48,206 nucleotides of DNA from Nonomuraea aridisoli. GTDB taxonomy: Bacteria; Actinomycetota; Actinomycetes; Streptosporangiales; Streptosporangiaceae. The stretch is taken from contig NZ_POUD01000033.1 in assembly GCF_003236395.1 (NCBI RefSeq), positions 1 to 48,206 on the forward strand, given 5' to 3'. Below, in pieces: positions 1 to 8,792 of the stretch. The position numbers and the translations under genes are program-made. Under the pieces are notes generated by a model that did no database searches, was not told the DNA's origin, and worked only from the letters and a program-made list of their open reading frames with translations. Positions within the stretch are counted from its first letter, which is position 1. Every line of letters begins with the position of its first letter.

Positions 1-16
1 CTGCCATCCACGCACC

Positions 17-52
17 TCACCCTCGACGACGACACATGCCTATCGAGGGTGA
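17..52 (-). terminator. Probable hairpin terminator of the DUF899 gene
   Basis: Bases 17-26 (TCACCCTCGA) are the exact reverse complement of 43-52 (TCGAGGGTGA). This makes a 10-bp stem with a 16-base loop. It lies about 70 bases past the stop codon of the minus-strand gene ending at 124. There is no T-run, which is usual for high-GC actinobacteria. The role is inferred from position. Confidence 0.45.
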
Positions 53-123
53 CCGATCAGCCCGCCTTCACGCATCTTCAACCGATGCCTCAATCGACCC
101 GGTGAACGTTCGTGGTCACCCCA

Positions 124-813
124 CTAGGCGGTATCCGGGCCGTACAGCGCGGCGATGTCCTTGGAGCCGGCCCACCGGCTGTAGGTGGGTGACTGCGGCC
201 ATCCGTCGGGGGAGTCCTGCCACTCCTCCTGCCGTCCGTACGGCAGCAGGTCGATCAGCGCGAAGGTGTGGGTGAGCTGCTCGGTGCCCCGGCCGTTGGT
301 GTGCCAGGTGCGATAGACGGTGTCGCCGTCGCGCAGGAACACGTTGACGGCGAAGCCTTCGCCGGGCGGGGCGCCGACGTCGCTGCCGAACGGGCTGTTG
401 GCGGTGGAATACCAGGCCATCTTGTTCCCGACCCGCCGCTTGTATGCGAGTGCCTCGTCGATCGGGCCCTGGGTGACGATGACGAACCGGGCATCGTAGT
501 CGTCCAGGAACTCCAGCCGGGTAAACTGCGCGGTGAACCCCGTGCAGCCCGGGCACTGCCACTCCTTGCCCGCGAACCACATGTGGTTGTAGACGATCAG
601 CTGCCGCTTGCCTTCGAAGACGTCCGCCAGCCGGACCGGTCCGTTCTCGCCCTCGAGGGTGTAGTCCGGCATCCGCACCATGGGCAGGCGGCGGCGCTGG
701 GCGGCGATGGCGTCGAGCTCCTGGGTCGCGGCCTTCTCCCGGGCACGCAGTGCTTCGAGCTGACGCTGCCAGGTGTCGGCGTCGACGACGGGCGGTAGTG
801 CGTTTGTGCTCAT
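124..813 (-). CDS. DUF899 family thioredoxin-like protein
   Basis: A 229-residue cytoplasmic protein of the DUF899 family, which has a thioredoxin-like fold; the biochemical role of the family is poorly defined. Visible features are the opening segment with a Trp-Gln-Arg-Gln helix, the sheet preceding 'VYNHMWF', and the cysteine pair C87-P-G-C90 in 'ECQCPGC'-like context (W-Q-C-P-G-C-T-G-F) where thioredoxins carry their active site. The C-terminal part has the family's 'VYRTWHTNGRG' region. An upstream ATG at 831 is in frame, but the ATG at 813 has a GAGGG ribosome site 4-5 bases ahead and is preferred. It stands alone, divergent from the gene starting at 1067. Length fits the family. Family assignment is confident; function is not known. 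Confidence 0.85.
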   Translation of the reverse strand: MSTNALPPVVDADTWQRQLEALRAREKAATQELDAIAAQRRRLPMVRMPDYTLEGENGPVRLADVFEGKRQLIVYNHMWFAGKEWQCPGCTGFTAQFTRLEFLDDYDARFVIVTQGPIDEALAYKRRVGNKMAWYSTANSPFGSDVGAPPGEGFAVNVFLRDGDTVYRTWHTNGRGTEQLTHTFALIDLLPYGRQEEWQDSPDGWPQSPTYSRWAGSKDIAALYGPDTA

Positions 814-1066
814 GGGTCCCTCACTGATCATGTGCGCACGCTTGCCGTGTGCAGAGGTAGACCCGGCGCGGCCGCCGAATTCATCGGAGCCCGGAAAACG
901 GCCGTTCTGGAGCGAACCGAGAGCGGGATTTTTCCGTACATCATGGCGACTCCGCAGTACCTAAGCCAGGAATGCCCATGCTCTTGCGTTATAAGCCCCG
1001 GTCGAGGCGTACTGGAACCGGAGATAATCCCGTTGTTCGGTTGCCGCGCTGTGCTGGAGACCCATG

Positions 1067-3088
1067 ATGAGTCACCCAGTACCTGATCCCCGCCCCGCCT
1101 CACGGCCGACGCTGAAGACCCCTGGTGACCATACACAGCCGACCCCTACGCCGTTACCCACACCGGTCCGTCCCCCTGACCAGCACACGACGCCTCCAGC
1201 CGGCACCGGTGACCTGGACCCGGCGCGACCATCGCTGACCCCCAAGGCTCCGAACTGGAACTACTCCGGCATCACCCCATCGGAGATGAACCGCTTCGAG
1301 CGCGATCTCGGCAGTGTCGAAGACGTGCTCCGTGCCCACGAACCACGTATCCGCCAGGCCCTGAGCCAGATGCACCTCGACACCTCCGCCCTCACGGTCA
1401 TGCGGGAGATGGGCAATTGGATCAGCTCCAAGCGCCCGGAACTGCGCCGACGCAATGAGACCATCCAGGCGCTGACCACGACCTGGGGCGCCGACACCGC
1501 TGACATGGCACCCTTCGACGAGGCCCTGTACACCCGAGCCTCCGGTGATCCCGATGTCGATGCGGCCGCGACCCTGCTGGCCGGAACGGCGAAGACCGGC
1601 AAGGTCGACGACAGAACCCTGGCCGAGTTGGAGAAACGCAGCGACGACCCCGCGTTCGCCACGATGCTCATGCACGCGCTGGGCGCCGCCACGTACCGGA
1701 ATGTCATGGCCAAGACGGTGCACGGTGACAAGGAGCTCCACCGGCTCCAGGTCGCGCTCAGCAAGGCCCTCGGCAAGGCCAGCCCTCGGCTGGACGTCAG
1801 TTGGCGCAAGGAGTTCACCTCCGGGCTCAAGGGGCAGGACCATCAGGCGCTGGCGAAGGCGATCAGACACGGCTCGTTCGACTCGGCTTTTCTGCTGGAG
1901 GCGGCCCGGGCCATCGACGCGCACGACCGCAAGCTTCCGGCCCAAGGCGGGCCGATCGTCCGCGACTTCCACCGAGATCCGATAGTGGACATGATGACGG
2001 CCTTGGGCCGCCATCCCGCAACTGCCCAGGACTTCTTCGCGCAGGATCCCACGGCGCTGAAACGATTCCTCACCGAGCGTCCTACGGTGAACGGACAGGA
2101 AGCGGTGGGCAAGGCCGTGGAGGCGGCCACCACGGTGTTCAGGGATCGCGACGGCACGGAGCAGAATCAGTCCCGCGGTTTCATATCCGCCCGACTGGCC
2201 TCGGAGTTCATCGAGTTGCAGCGGGCGAGGATCAACAACGGTGGCGAATCGGCCGTTCCGGCCGGCACGACCGCGCTCATCCTCGCCGCCTATGTTCCGG
2301 ACGTCGCCTACGTCTCGGAGCGGTCAGGGCTCAGCGGGGCTCGCGTACGCACCATCAACCCCCCGCACTGGCCGCCGAACGAACCGTGGGGTGCGCAGTT
2401 TCGCACCGAGGATGTGCGCGTGGTCATGGCGGAGGTGTTCGAGAAGGATCCCGAAACGGTCTCGACGCTGATGGCGGCCCAAACCGTGTGGTCCGAACGA
2501 GTGCTCAGTCACAATGCCGCAGGCGGCGACCGTGACGCCTTCGCCGCTGCTGCGAAGGAGACGGGCGCCGGGTTCGGCCTGGTAACCGATGCGACAGGGC
2601 TCGCTCGTGTGGCCGAGGGCCAGAAATTGGATGACGCCCAGGAGCGGAAGATGAAGGCCGTCATGGCGGTGGTCAACACCGGCCTGGCCATTCCGCAGAA
2701 AGCCGGTTGGCCCATCACGGCCGCCGTGGTGGGCGCCTGGACCAGCCTGATCGAGGACAGCGCCAAGACCGAGGTCAACAAGAACCAGGCGACGTACGAA
2801 GCCAACACGGCCAAGGCCAGGTCGGAGTTCCTGGCGACCCAGCTCATGGCCCAGGCCATGTTCGACCACGGGCTCTTCGGACAGGACGCTCGCCGCTCCC
2901 TGAGCTTCGTCAAAGCGGATGGGACCTTGATGACGCTGGAGGAGATGACACCGGAAGGCGCTGTTCAGCATCCGCACTTCGACGCCTACGAGCAGTGGGC
3001 GGAGGACGACCACAAGGGCACGGTATGGAAGAAGACGAAAGAGGAGCTGGTCAGTGCCTACGGCCGCGCCTTCAGCGAGCACAAATGA
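1067..3088 (+). CDS. Large proline-rich-start helical protein, type VII secretion neighbourhood
   Basis: A 673-residue protein I do not recognise by family. The first ~55 residues are rich in Pro and Thr and look disordered. The rest is mainly alpha-helical and Ala-rich, with a hydrophobic stretch near residues 540-560 ('PITAAVVGAWTSLI') followed by a charged helical end. There is no signal peptide. ATG codons occur at 1064 and 1067; GGAGA at 1056-1060 gives better spacing to 1067. The stop overlaps the lipoprotein start (ATGA at 3085-3088), so the two are translationally coupled, and a WXG100-like gene follows. The context suggests a secreted or envelope-associated protein of a type VII-like system, possibly an effector, but no toxin motif is visible. 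This is inference from neighbours only. Confidence 0.8.
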   Translation: MSHPVPDPRPASRPTLKTPGDHTQPTPTPLPTPVRPPDQHTTPPAGTGDLDPARPSLTPKAPNWNYSGITPSEMNRFERDLGSVEDVLRAHEPRIRQALSQMHLDTSALTVMREMGNWISSKRPELRRRNETIQALTTTWGADTADMAPFDEALYTRASGDPDVDAAATLLAGTAKTGKVDDRTLAELEKRSDDPAFATMLMHALGAATYRNVMAKTVHGDKELHRLQVALSKALGKASPRLDVSWRKEFTSGLKGQDHQALAKAIRHGSFDSAFLLEAARAIDAHDRKLPAQGGPIVRDFHRDPIVDMMTALGRHPATAQDFFAQDPTALKRFLTERPTVNGQEAVGKAVEAATTVFRDRDGTEQNQSRGFISARLASEFIELQRARINNGGESAVPAGTTALILAAYVPDVAYVSERSGLSGARVRTINPPHWPPNEPWGAQFRTEDVRVVMAEVFEKDPETVSTLMAAQTVWSERVLSHNAAGGDRDAFAAAAKETGAGFGLVTDATGLARVAEGQKLDDAQERKMKAVMAVVNTGLAIPQKAGWPITAAVVGAWTSLIEDSAKTEVNKNQATYEANTAKARSEFLATQLMAQAMFDHGLFGQDARRSLSFVKADGTLMTLEEMTPEGAVQHPHFDAYEQWAEDDHKGTVWKKTKEELVSAYGRAFSEHK

Positions 3089-3648
3089 GAATGTCCGCCG
3101 CTCTGGCCATGGCTCTGGTGCTGTCCGGTTGCACAACTCCCCAGAAGCCTCCGGTTGACAGAACCCCGTTGCCGACCGTCGCCGCGCCGCCCTACCTTTG
3201 CGACCACATACCTCTTCGCGCTGTGGAGTTGATGACGGGCGTACGCCAACCGATCGCTCGTGGAGATTTCGACCTGAGCTTCGGAGAGGGGGTGGGCATA
3301 GGCGGATGTGCCATCTATCAGCCGACAGGTGACAAGAAGAAACTGCTCGATGTCGACCTGACCCCGGAAGGCGGAGAGGAGTGGGTCAGGGCCCAGATCA
3401 AGGCCGGCGACAAGCCGCTGCCCGAGATCGTCCCAGGTGGGATCGGATTCTACACACAAGGCGGAACGGTAGAGGCGGACAAGACGATGGCCGGCGCGGT
3501 GCTGGTGAGAGGGAAGGCCCAGTTGTTCGTCGGGATGTCGAGGGGCCTCGAAGGGCGGGACAACGCGGCCGACGTGATCGCGTTGATGAAGCTGATCGCA
3601 CCCAAGCTGATCACCGATGCCACCGCTCCCCGTAAGAAGAAGGGCTGA
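3085..3648 (+). CDS. Small secreted lipoprotein (DUF3558-like)
   Basis: A 187-residue predicted lipoprotein. The N-terminus is a short basic start, a hydrophobic run (AALAMALVLSG) and a lipobox L-S-G-C with the lipidated Cys at residue 16, so it should be anchored on the outer face of the membrane. After it come a Pro/Thr linker, a conserved-looking Cys in 'YLCDHIP' and a second Cys in 'GGCAIYQ', a pattern seen in actinobacterial DUF3558-type lipoproteins. The start at 3085 overlaps the previous stop by 4 bases; an ATG at 3091 is also possible. It sits between the large helical protein and the WXG100-like gene (2-base gap), so it is probably part of one envelope or secretion-linked unit. The DUF3558 link is tentative; the lipoprotein call is solid. 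Confidence 0.8.
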   Translation: MRMSAALAMALVLSGCTTPQKPPVDRTPLPTVAAPPYLCDHIPLRAVELMTGVRQPIARGDFDLSFGEGVGIGGCAIYQPTGDKKKLLDVDLTPEGGEEWVRAQIKAGDKPLPEIVPGGIGFYTQGGTVEADKTMAGAVLVRGKAQLFVGMSRGLEGRDNAADVIALMKLIAPKLITDATAPRKKKG

Positions 3649-3650
3649 CC

Positions 3651-3953
3651 ATGGCGGCGATGGTGGTCAATCCGCTGCACGAAGCCCTGCAGAACGCCTT
3701 GCGCCTGGTCGGTCCGATGATCGAGGAGATAAGCAGCGACATCGAGCGCCCTTACCAGCAGTTCCAGAGCGGAACCGTTTGGACCGGGCCCACTGCGAAA
3801 TTGTTCGCGGACCAGTTCGCACAGTTCCGGTCTCGCGTACGGGCATCAGGAGAGGGGATGGTCGGCGAGTTGCGGACGGCGCTAGGCCGCACGCCGGCTC
3901 AGGTGACCGAGGAGGAAGCGATGGCGATCAGAAGAGAATACGGATTGCCCTGA
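3651..3953 (+). CDS. WXG100-like (ESAT-6 type) protein
   Basis: A 100-residue protein with the size and helix-turn-helix pattern of WXG100 substrates. Two amphipathic helices are joined by a turn holding W44-T45-G46 ('VWTGPTAK'). The second helix is rich in Phe, Gln and Arg ('LFADQFAQFRSRV'). Such proteins are exported as dimers by type VII secretion systems. The start is 2 bases after the lipoprotein stop, with AAGG a few bases ahead of the ATG. No EccC or other secretion machinery is in the window, so if it is exported the machinery is elsewhere. The tail ends in a charged segment instead of a clear YxxxD/E motif, so export is not certain. Confidence 0.75.
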   Translation: MAAMVVNPLHEALQNALRLVGPMIEEISSDIERPYQQFQSGTVWTGPTAKLFADQFAQFRSRVRASGEGMVGELRTALGRTPAQVTEEEAMAIRREYGLP

Positions 3954-4035
3954 GGCCCGGGCAGCCGGGAGCGCTCCGCAACCAATCCCGCTCTGAAGGC
4001 GTCTCAGGAAGTGATCACCTCGCCTGGGGGATGCC

Positions 4036-4581
4036 ATGAGCCTTGCGCCTCTCACCAACGATGCCCCGTCCCACATCGGCGCGGGCGGCCAGGGGGTTGT
4101 GTACGAGGCGTACGATCCGGCAGGCGTCCGGGTCGCGGTCAAAGTGCTGCGTCCAGGCGGTATCCGTCGCCCGCCGGCGAAGGAGGTCGCGGCGGCGCGG
4201 AGGGTCGCGTCCTTCTCCACCGCCAAGATCCTGGAGGTGGATCTCGACGCCGAGCGCCCGTACATCGTCAGCGAGTACGTCGACGGCCCGAGCCTGCGCG
4301 GCCGTAGCTGATCGCCACCATCAGCGCCGACAGCACCATGCGGCTATGGGATGCTGGCGATCATCGGCCCGTTGGACTGCCGGTGGACGCACGGAAGTGC
4401 TCGCACTCTCCTTGGCAAACGGCGGCGTTCTCACCACGGTCGGCTCCGACAGCACAGTCCGTACGCTGGAACTCGGCGACACCGCCGTGACGGCCGCCGT
4501 CTGCGCCCGTGCCAATGGCGGGCTGACCGCGGACGAATGGGCAGGCACATCCCGGAGGTGCCCTACCGTTCGACCTGCTGA
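4036..4581 (+). pseudogene. Relic of a Ser/Thr kinase-WD40 repeat protein
   Basis: Pieces of one actinobacterial membrane-less Ser/Thr kinase / WD40 propeller protein survive in three frames. Bases 4036-4311 (frame 1) give a kinase N-lobe: glycine loop GAGGQGVVY, V-A-V-K-V-L with the ATP-binding Lys, and hinge 'PYIVSEYVDGPSL'. From about 4308 (frame 3) comes a WD40 blade end, 'SADSTMRLWDAG'. From about 4400 (frame 2) comes another blade, 'TTVGSDSTVRTLELG', and the family's closing 'LTADEW'. The last residues, 'HIPEVPYRSTC' with stop at 4581, are back in frame 1 and match the usual C-terminus of this family. Most of the kinase domain and propeller is deleted. At least three frame changes mean it is dead. 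Confidence 0.75.
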
Positions 4582-4787
4582 GCCCGACCACATCGGCTGG
4601 CGGGCCGAGGTCAACGCTGATCGTCCTGCACTGGGGCGGCGCCCGTACATGCAGATCACTTCGCGACAGCTTTGACCGACGACCTCCGTCTCAAGGGTAA
4701 AAATTTCGGTCCGTTGCTATGCCATGACTCGGGTAGACCGTTAACGTTGCCGAAACTTTGGTGCACCTATGACCGAAGTAGGGAGGG

Positions 4788-5948
4788 ATGGGCGTGCGCC
4801 CGGCCACGATGTTGAACGTCCTGTCGTTGTCCTCAGCTTTCACCTCCATCACCCGCCTCGGAGGCGGTGTGGTCCGCGCGGGGACCCTGGCCGTCGGGAA
4901 GGTCTGCGACTGGGCGGGCGGGCTGCCGGCCGCGGTGCTGGCCATGCCCGCACCGCTGGTCAACCGTGGCAGGACCATTCCACCTGCGGTCTCCTCCGCT
5001 ACGGCGTCCTTTGTGGAGGCACGCCTGCCGGGCCTGCCTCCCATGACCGTCGCGTACGAACGGCGCGGAACCGGTGAGCCGGTGGTCCTGCTGCACGGCC
5101 TAGGGTCGAATCGCCAGGCGTGGGACGCGGTGGTGCCGTTGCTGACAGGCGAGCGAGACGTGATCACGATAGACCTGCCGGGCTTCGGCGAGTCGCCTGA
5201 TCTGCCCGATGGTCAGCCGCGCGATCTGCCCACCGTGGTGGATGGGCTCGGCGCGGTGTTCAACGCGCTCGGGCTGGAGCGGCCGCACGTGGTCGGGCAT
5301 TCCCTGGGCGGACTGATCGCGTTGCGGTTGGGCCAGGCAGGTCTCGCACGCAGCGTGACAGCGGTGGCCCCGGCCGGATTCTGGAGCCAGGCCGAGCGGT
5401 GGTACGCCTTCGCCGTACTGAACGGCGCCCGTCAGATCGCCCGCCTGCCAGAGCCGATCACGGCCTGGCTCTCGCAGACGATCCTGGGCCATGCGGCCTT
5501 GACCGGCACCCTGTACACCCGCGCCGACCAGTCCACGCCGGACGCAGTGACAGCAGCGCTGCGTGCCCTACGCCAGGCGGTCGCCTTCCAGTCCACCATG
5601 CGCGCCGGCCGCGCCGGGGACTTGTTCGTCGGCGACGTCCCCGACCTCCCGGTGACCATCGCCTGGGGCACAGCCGACCGCATCCTGCCGGCTCGCCAGG
5701 CAGCACGTGCGGCAGCCATGATCCCCATGATGCGAATGGTGTGGCTCCCCGAATGCAGCCACGTACCGATGAACGACGCCCCCCAACTGATCTCCCAAGT
5801 CATCCTGCAGGCCACCACCCCGAACTCCACGACGGAACGGCGCAACACGAACTCCACCCCAGAGATCGCCGTTCCCCGCCAGCCAACGGGCATCCCCTCA
5901 TCAGCGCGTCACGTACGTTCCGCAGTCAATGGGCACACGAATTCATGA
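4788..5948 (+). CDS. Alpha/beta hydrolase
   Basis: A 386-residue alpha/beta-hydrolase-fold enzyme of unknown substrate. The oxyanion motif H103-G-x-G is in 'LLHGLGS'. The nucleophile is S172 in G-H-S-L-G-G, the acid is D297 in 'WGTADRIL', and the catalytic His is H325 in 'PECSHVPMND'. A ~75-residue leader with hydrophobic Ala/Gly stretches precedes the domain and may bind the membrane. The last ~50 residues are Thr/Ser/Pro-rich and look disordered. A GGGAGGG ribosome site ends right before the ATG at 4788, so the in-frame GTG at 4794, six bases later, may be the true start. Related proteins include haloperoxidase-like and lipase-like hydrolases. It is a single gene after the kinase relic. Confidence 0.85.
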   Translation: MGVRPATMLNVLSLSSAFTSITRLGGGVVRAGTLAVGKVCDWAGGLPAAVLAMPAPLVNRGRTIPPAVSSATASFVEARLPGLPPMTVAYERRGTGEPVVLLHGLGSNRQAWDAVVPLLTGERDVITIDLPGFGESPDLPDGQPRDLPTVVDGLGAVFNALGLERPHVVGHSLGGLIALRLGQAGLARSVTAVAPAGFWSQAERWYAFAVLNGARQIARLPEPITAWLSQTILGHAALTGTLYTRADQSTPDAVTAALRALRQAVAFQSTMRAGRAGDLFVGDVPDLPVTIAWGTADRILPARQAARAAAMIPMMRMVWLPECSHVPMNDAPQLISQVILQATTPNSTTERRNTNSTPEIAVPRQPTGIPSSARHVRSAVNGHTNS

Positions 5949-6242
5949 ATCGGTGACCTCAACTGCGTAAACGCGGTACAGGACGCTAGGAAGCCCGATG
6001 GCCCGTTCGGCTCACGACGGTCCCGAGGGCGCGTCGCGCGTTCTCCGACGTCGGCAACCTCGCACCGACTCGGTACCCTGATCGCGAAGGACGCGCTGGC
6101 GCATGGCGGCCTCGCAGCCCCGCGCCAGCGTAGGCGGGCGCCGACTCGCTTCCGGGCCCTCGGCGGCCTGCCAAGGGTCTGAAAACCAAAGAGCTACGGC
6201 AGAGAAAGCGCAGGTCGGAGGGCGAAATGCCTGGTCAAAAGA
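5949..6242. other. Intergenic, nothing recognised
   Basis: About 290 bases between the hydrolase and the tRNA relic. The short open frames here have no ribosome site and no recognisable protein motif. It probably marks the junction between the host backbone and the decayed element to the right. Confidence 0.4.
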
Positions 6243-6300
6243 GCGGCCGGCAGGATTCGAATCTGCGTACCCGCTTTAGGAGAGCGCGGACGGAGAGGCC
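6243..6300 (-). tRNA. tRNA-Arg(CCU)-like 3' portion, degenerate (probable attachment-site relic)
   Basis: Read on the minus strand there is an anticodon loop CTCCTAA (anticodon CCT; AGG on the plus strand at 6278-6280) on a GCGCT/AGCGG stem with four pairs. A four-base variable region follows, then a T arm GCAGA-TTCGAAT-CCTGC with the TTCGAAT loop. The conserved G53-C61 pair is lost (A opposite C), and no matching 5' acceptor strand is found about 70 bases upstream, so this is not an intact gene. A tRNA 3' portion next to a dead tyrosine recombinase (6894-7664) is what integration at a tRNA gene leaves behind. The tRNA identity is seen; the attachment role is inferred. Confidence 0.5.
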
Positions 6301-6312
6301 AACCTAGGCGGG

Positions 6313-6374
6313 TTGACCTGCTGAAACTTATGGATGGGCTCGTAGATCATGCTTGATCATCCCGCGCATGTCCC
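6313..6374 (+). repeat. Copy 1 of a 62-bp imperfect direct repeat
   Basis: Compared with 15254-15315 without gaps, 43 of 62 bases match by my count, including the first 9 (TTGACCTGC) and the last 20 (GATCATCCCGCGCATGTCCC). Copy 1 lies just upstream of the IS30 relic and copy 2 just left of the IS701 element. The nature of the sequence is not known. Confidence 0.6.
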
Positions 6375-6391
6375 GCGTCACTGCTGACTGC

Positions 6392-6582
6392 TGGCACAAC
6401 GCTTCCCGGCGAGCCGGACCGCCACCCGGCGCATGAGACCATCTACCAGGCGATGTACCTGCTGCGCCGCAGCGGCTGACCTCGCCACCGTTGCCGCGAG
6501 CTCAACAACCGTCCCACAAGATTTTCGGCTGGCACACACACTTGCCGAGCTCTTCGCTAAGCTCGTCGCAACAGTCGAATGA
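6392..6582 (+). pseudogene. IS30-family transposase relic
   Basis: Two blocks of an IS30 transposase remain. The first reads 'LAQRF' then, after a one-base shift, 'PGEPDRHPAHETIYQAMYL', the S/A-H-E-T-I-Y-Q-A-x-Y signature of IS30 enzymes. The second, after a large deletion, reads 'ELNNRP', then 'KIFGWHT', then 'AELFAKLVATVE' and a stop at 6580-6582, in three successive frames. This matches the family's C-terminus (ELN.RPRK..GW.TPAE). The DDE core between the blocks is gone. The sequence after the stop (GTGTTGCGAAGATCGC) looks like the end region of such elements. No flanking duplication was identified. Confidence 0.7.
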
Positions 6583-6893
6583 CCGCGTGTTGCGAAGATC
6601 GCTAGAATCCCCCGCCTTGACGGCGGTGGACGACGAAGCAACGCAGAGTGCCGTCCTCGCCTTCAGACGCATGGCAGAGATTCCTGACTAACTGACTAAA
6701 GAAATTGAAGCTCTTACAAGTTGCGGCGACACCTCTATTCGGCAGGTCAGTACGCTTCCGGCACCAGCAGATGAAGGCTGCTCGGGTCGAGCTGGATCGG
6801 CTGAACGCCCCGATCAACGCAATGTGGGAGCCATCGGTGAATGGCACTCGAGGAACCCGAGGGATCGGCGGACTATGGCTGACCGCGCGGCCG
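6583..6893. other. Intergenic between two relics
   Basis: About 310 bases between the IS30 relic and the recombinase relic. It has no gene with a ribosome site. It is probably remnant sequence of the same decayed element; I see no recognisable motif. Confidence 0.35.
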
Positions 6894-7664
6894 TCAGCTG
6901 CTGGGACCTGCTGGTCTGGTGATCAGTAGGGCGCGGTCGACCAGCGCGGCGACTTCTTCCTACGAGGTCATGAAGTAGCGGCGGGTGGTGTCGAGGGAGT
7001 CGTGGCCGAGCAATGCGCAGATCCGCTCCAGGTCGAAGCCGTCCTAGTGCAGCCGGGTGCCCTTCAGATTGGCGGTGCCCGGGGCAGCGTTGGCGGTGGC
7101 CAGGACGACGTCGGTTATGCCGTCGACGGTGAGCGGGCCGCCGCTTGCCGACCCACAAGCCCGTCGCCCACCCGTTCGGCCAGGACAGCCTTCTTCGGGA
7201 GGGCCGGCAATTCGGCGCGGTCTTCCAGCCACGTGGTGAGGCATTCGTGGGCCGGCGGCGCGATCGGGACGGTGCGGACCTGGTCGCCCTTGCCGAACAG
7301 GCGCACCACGCCGGTGCGCGGAGTGATGGCCACGTCCTCGACGCGCAGCCGGGCGTATTCCTCGGCGCGGACGCCGGTGCCGCGCACGGTTTAGATGACG
7401 GCGGCGTTGTGGGCCGCCGCGGCGGCCGGTGGTGCGGCGCTTTCTCCTGCGGGCGGGTGAGCGCCTTGGGCTGCCGGTGTGGAGACGCGAGCGGTCCTGT
7501 GCGTGATGCGCATGTCGCCCCGTGCCCGTACAGCAGGGCGATGGCGGCCAGGCCCGATTAACGGTGGCGGGCGAGGCGGCGTCGGCGAGCAGGGAGCGGT
7601 GCCAGGCGGCGACGGTGGCGCTGCGGTCACCGCCGCGCAGCGGCAGAACGTGGCGCTCCTGCAC
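6894..7664 (-). pseudogene. Tyrosine recombinase (phage-type integrase) relic
   Basis: Going 5' to 3' on the minus strand: a core-binding region ('RSATVAAWHRSLLADAASPATVNR'-like, near 7560-7640), a frameshifted middle, then a stop (TAG) just before 'RGTGVRAEEYARLRVEDV' with the first catalytic Arg (near 7380). Next comes the Lys region 'LFGKGDQVRTVPI'. The end, in another frame, reads 'DGFDLERICALLGHDSLDTTRRYF' with the box II G-H and the nucleophile-type Tyr. In-frame stops occur before 'DGFDL' and after 'YFMTS'. The H-x-x-R segment (HTLRHTF in relatives) is unrecognisable. The enzyme is inactive. Its neighbour is a tRNA-Arg relic about 600 bases away, so it likely belonged to an integrative element. 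Confidence 0.75.
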
Positions 7665-7850
7665 TCCTCCTTATATCTGGGGCATCACGCGCCACGCGTC
7701 CATGTTCACTCGTGTCCTGTCGCCACGCTGACCGGCTTGTGCCGCCCCGTGCGCCATCGCGAACCATCTGGCGGAGGCCTGTATCCCCATCGTTATAAGA
7801 AATCTTCCAAAAAGCCGTGATGAAACGTGCCGCAACTCCTATAGCTGTGC

Positions 7851-8792
7851 ATGTCAGTAAAACTGGGGGCTGGGGGTTCTATCGCAAACCTCCTTCTAGA
7901 GCCTCTCGTCATGATCAAGAGCGACCCTCGTCAGGCTGAGACGCTGGCGGCCCGGGCGGCCGAGCAACTCCGCGACGGTGCCACATGGGTCAGACGGCTC
8001 CGTGAGGCCGGCGGCATGGGCAGCCCGGTTACGGAAGAGGCCCTGCGTCACCATGCCCTCGCCTATGCCTGGCCCACTCTCCTCAAGATGATCGGAAACG
8101 GCACGATCTTCTCTGAGTGCCGTGACCTTCTCGGCAAGGCACCGGTCACTCCCACTGACAGCGAACGCGAAGTCCTCCAGTCCTCTTGGGACGAACGCCA
8201 CGATCTCGCGCTCGCCACTATGGAATTGGCTTGGCCTCGGTATCTCGGCGACCTGATCACCAAGTGGGACGAGGACGGAGGAGCTGCGCTGACGACCTAC
8301 TTCGTCACGGGCTGCAAATACCGGTTCCCCGACGCGTTCAGGGCTTGGCGCCGCGCCCGGCGGGCGTTCATTAGCGCCCTGTCTCTTGACGAGAGCATCC
8401 CGGCAACAGAAGACCCCCAAGCGCAGGTTGAGCAGCGCGACACCTTGCGGCGCATCGTGGCTAAGGCCCCCCGGGAGACTCAGCTCATCTGCCAGTTCTA
8501 CCTGCGGGGATACACCCTTGCCGAGATCTCCGCCGAACTGGGTGTCAGCAAAGGGGTAGTCAGCACCAGGATGTATCGGCTCGGACTGAAAGCGTGGGCG
8601 ATGGTCGACGCTGGCGAGATCGAGGCGCCTCCGGACGCGACCCGCCCGCCGTCGGCAGGTGCTCGCCGCCGCAGGCGCCGGCCGGGGCAGGTCGAACTGC
8701 GTTCGACCTCCCGGACGGCTCCGGCGGACGAGCCAAGTGGAGATCCGGTTGCCTTGCCGCTATCGCAACTCACGAGAAAGGCGCGGTCATGA
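7851..8792 (+). CDS. Sigma-70-family-like regulator (region 4 HTH)
   Basis: A 313-residue protein resembling the large actinobacterial sigma-factor-like family. Residues ~145-170 hold a region-2-like segment ('LTTYFVTGCKYRFPDAFRAWRR'). Residues ~198-245 form a sigma region 4 helix-turn-helix ('YTLAEISAELGVSKGVVSTRMYRL') that would contact the -35 element. The C-terminal ~60 residues are Arg/Pro-rich and disordered. The ATG at 7851 has no ribosome site; TATAGC lies five bases upstream, so a leaderless transcript is possible. An in-frame ATG at 7911 is an alternative. Its stop overlaps the next start (ATGA, 8789-8792), so the small membrane protein is co-translated and may be its regulator. No anti-sigma motif is visible. 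Confidence 0.7.
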   Translation: MSVKLGAGGSIANLLLEPLVMIKSDPRQAETLAARAAEQLRDGATWVRRLREAGGMGSPVTEEALRHHALAYAWPTLLKMIGNGTIFSECRDLLGKAPVTPTDSEREVLQSSWDERHDLALATMELAWPRYLGDLITKWDEDGGAALTTYFVTGCKYRFPDAFRAWRRARRAFISALSLDESIPATEDPQAQVEQRDTLRRIVAKAPRETQLICQFYLRGYTLAEISAELGVSKGVVSTRMYRLGLKAWAMVDAGEIEAPPDATRPPSAGARRRRRRPGQVELRSTSRTAPADEPSGDPVALPLSQLTRKARS

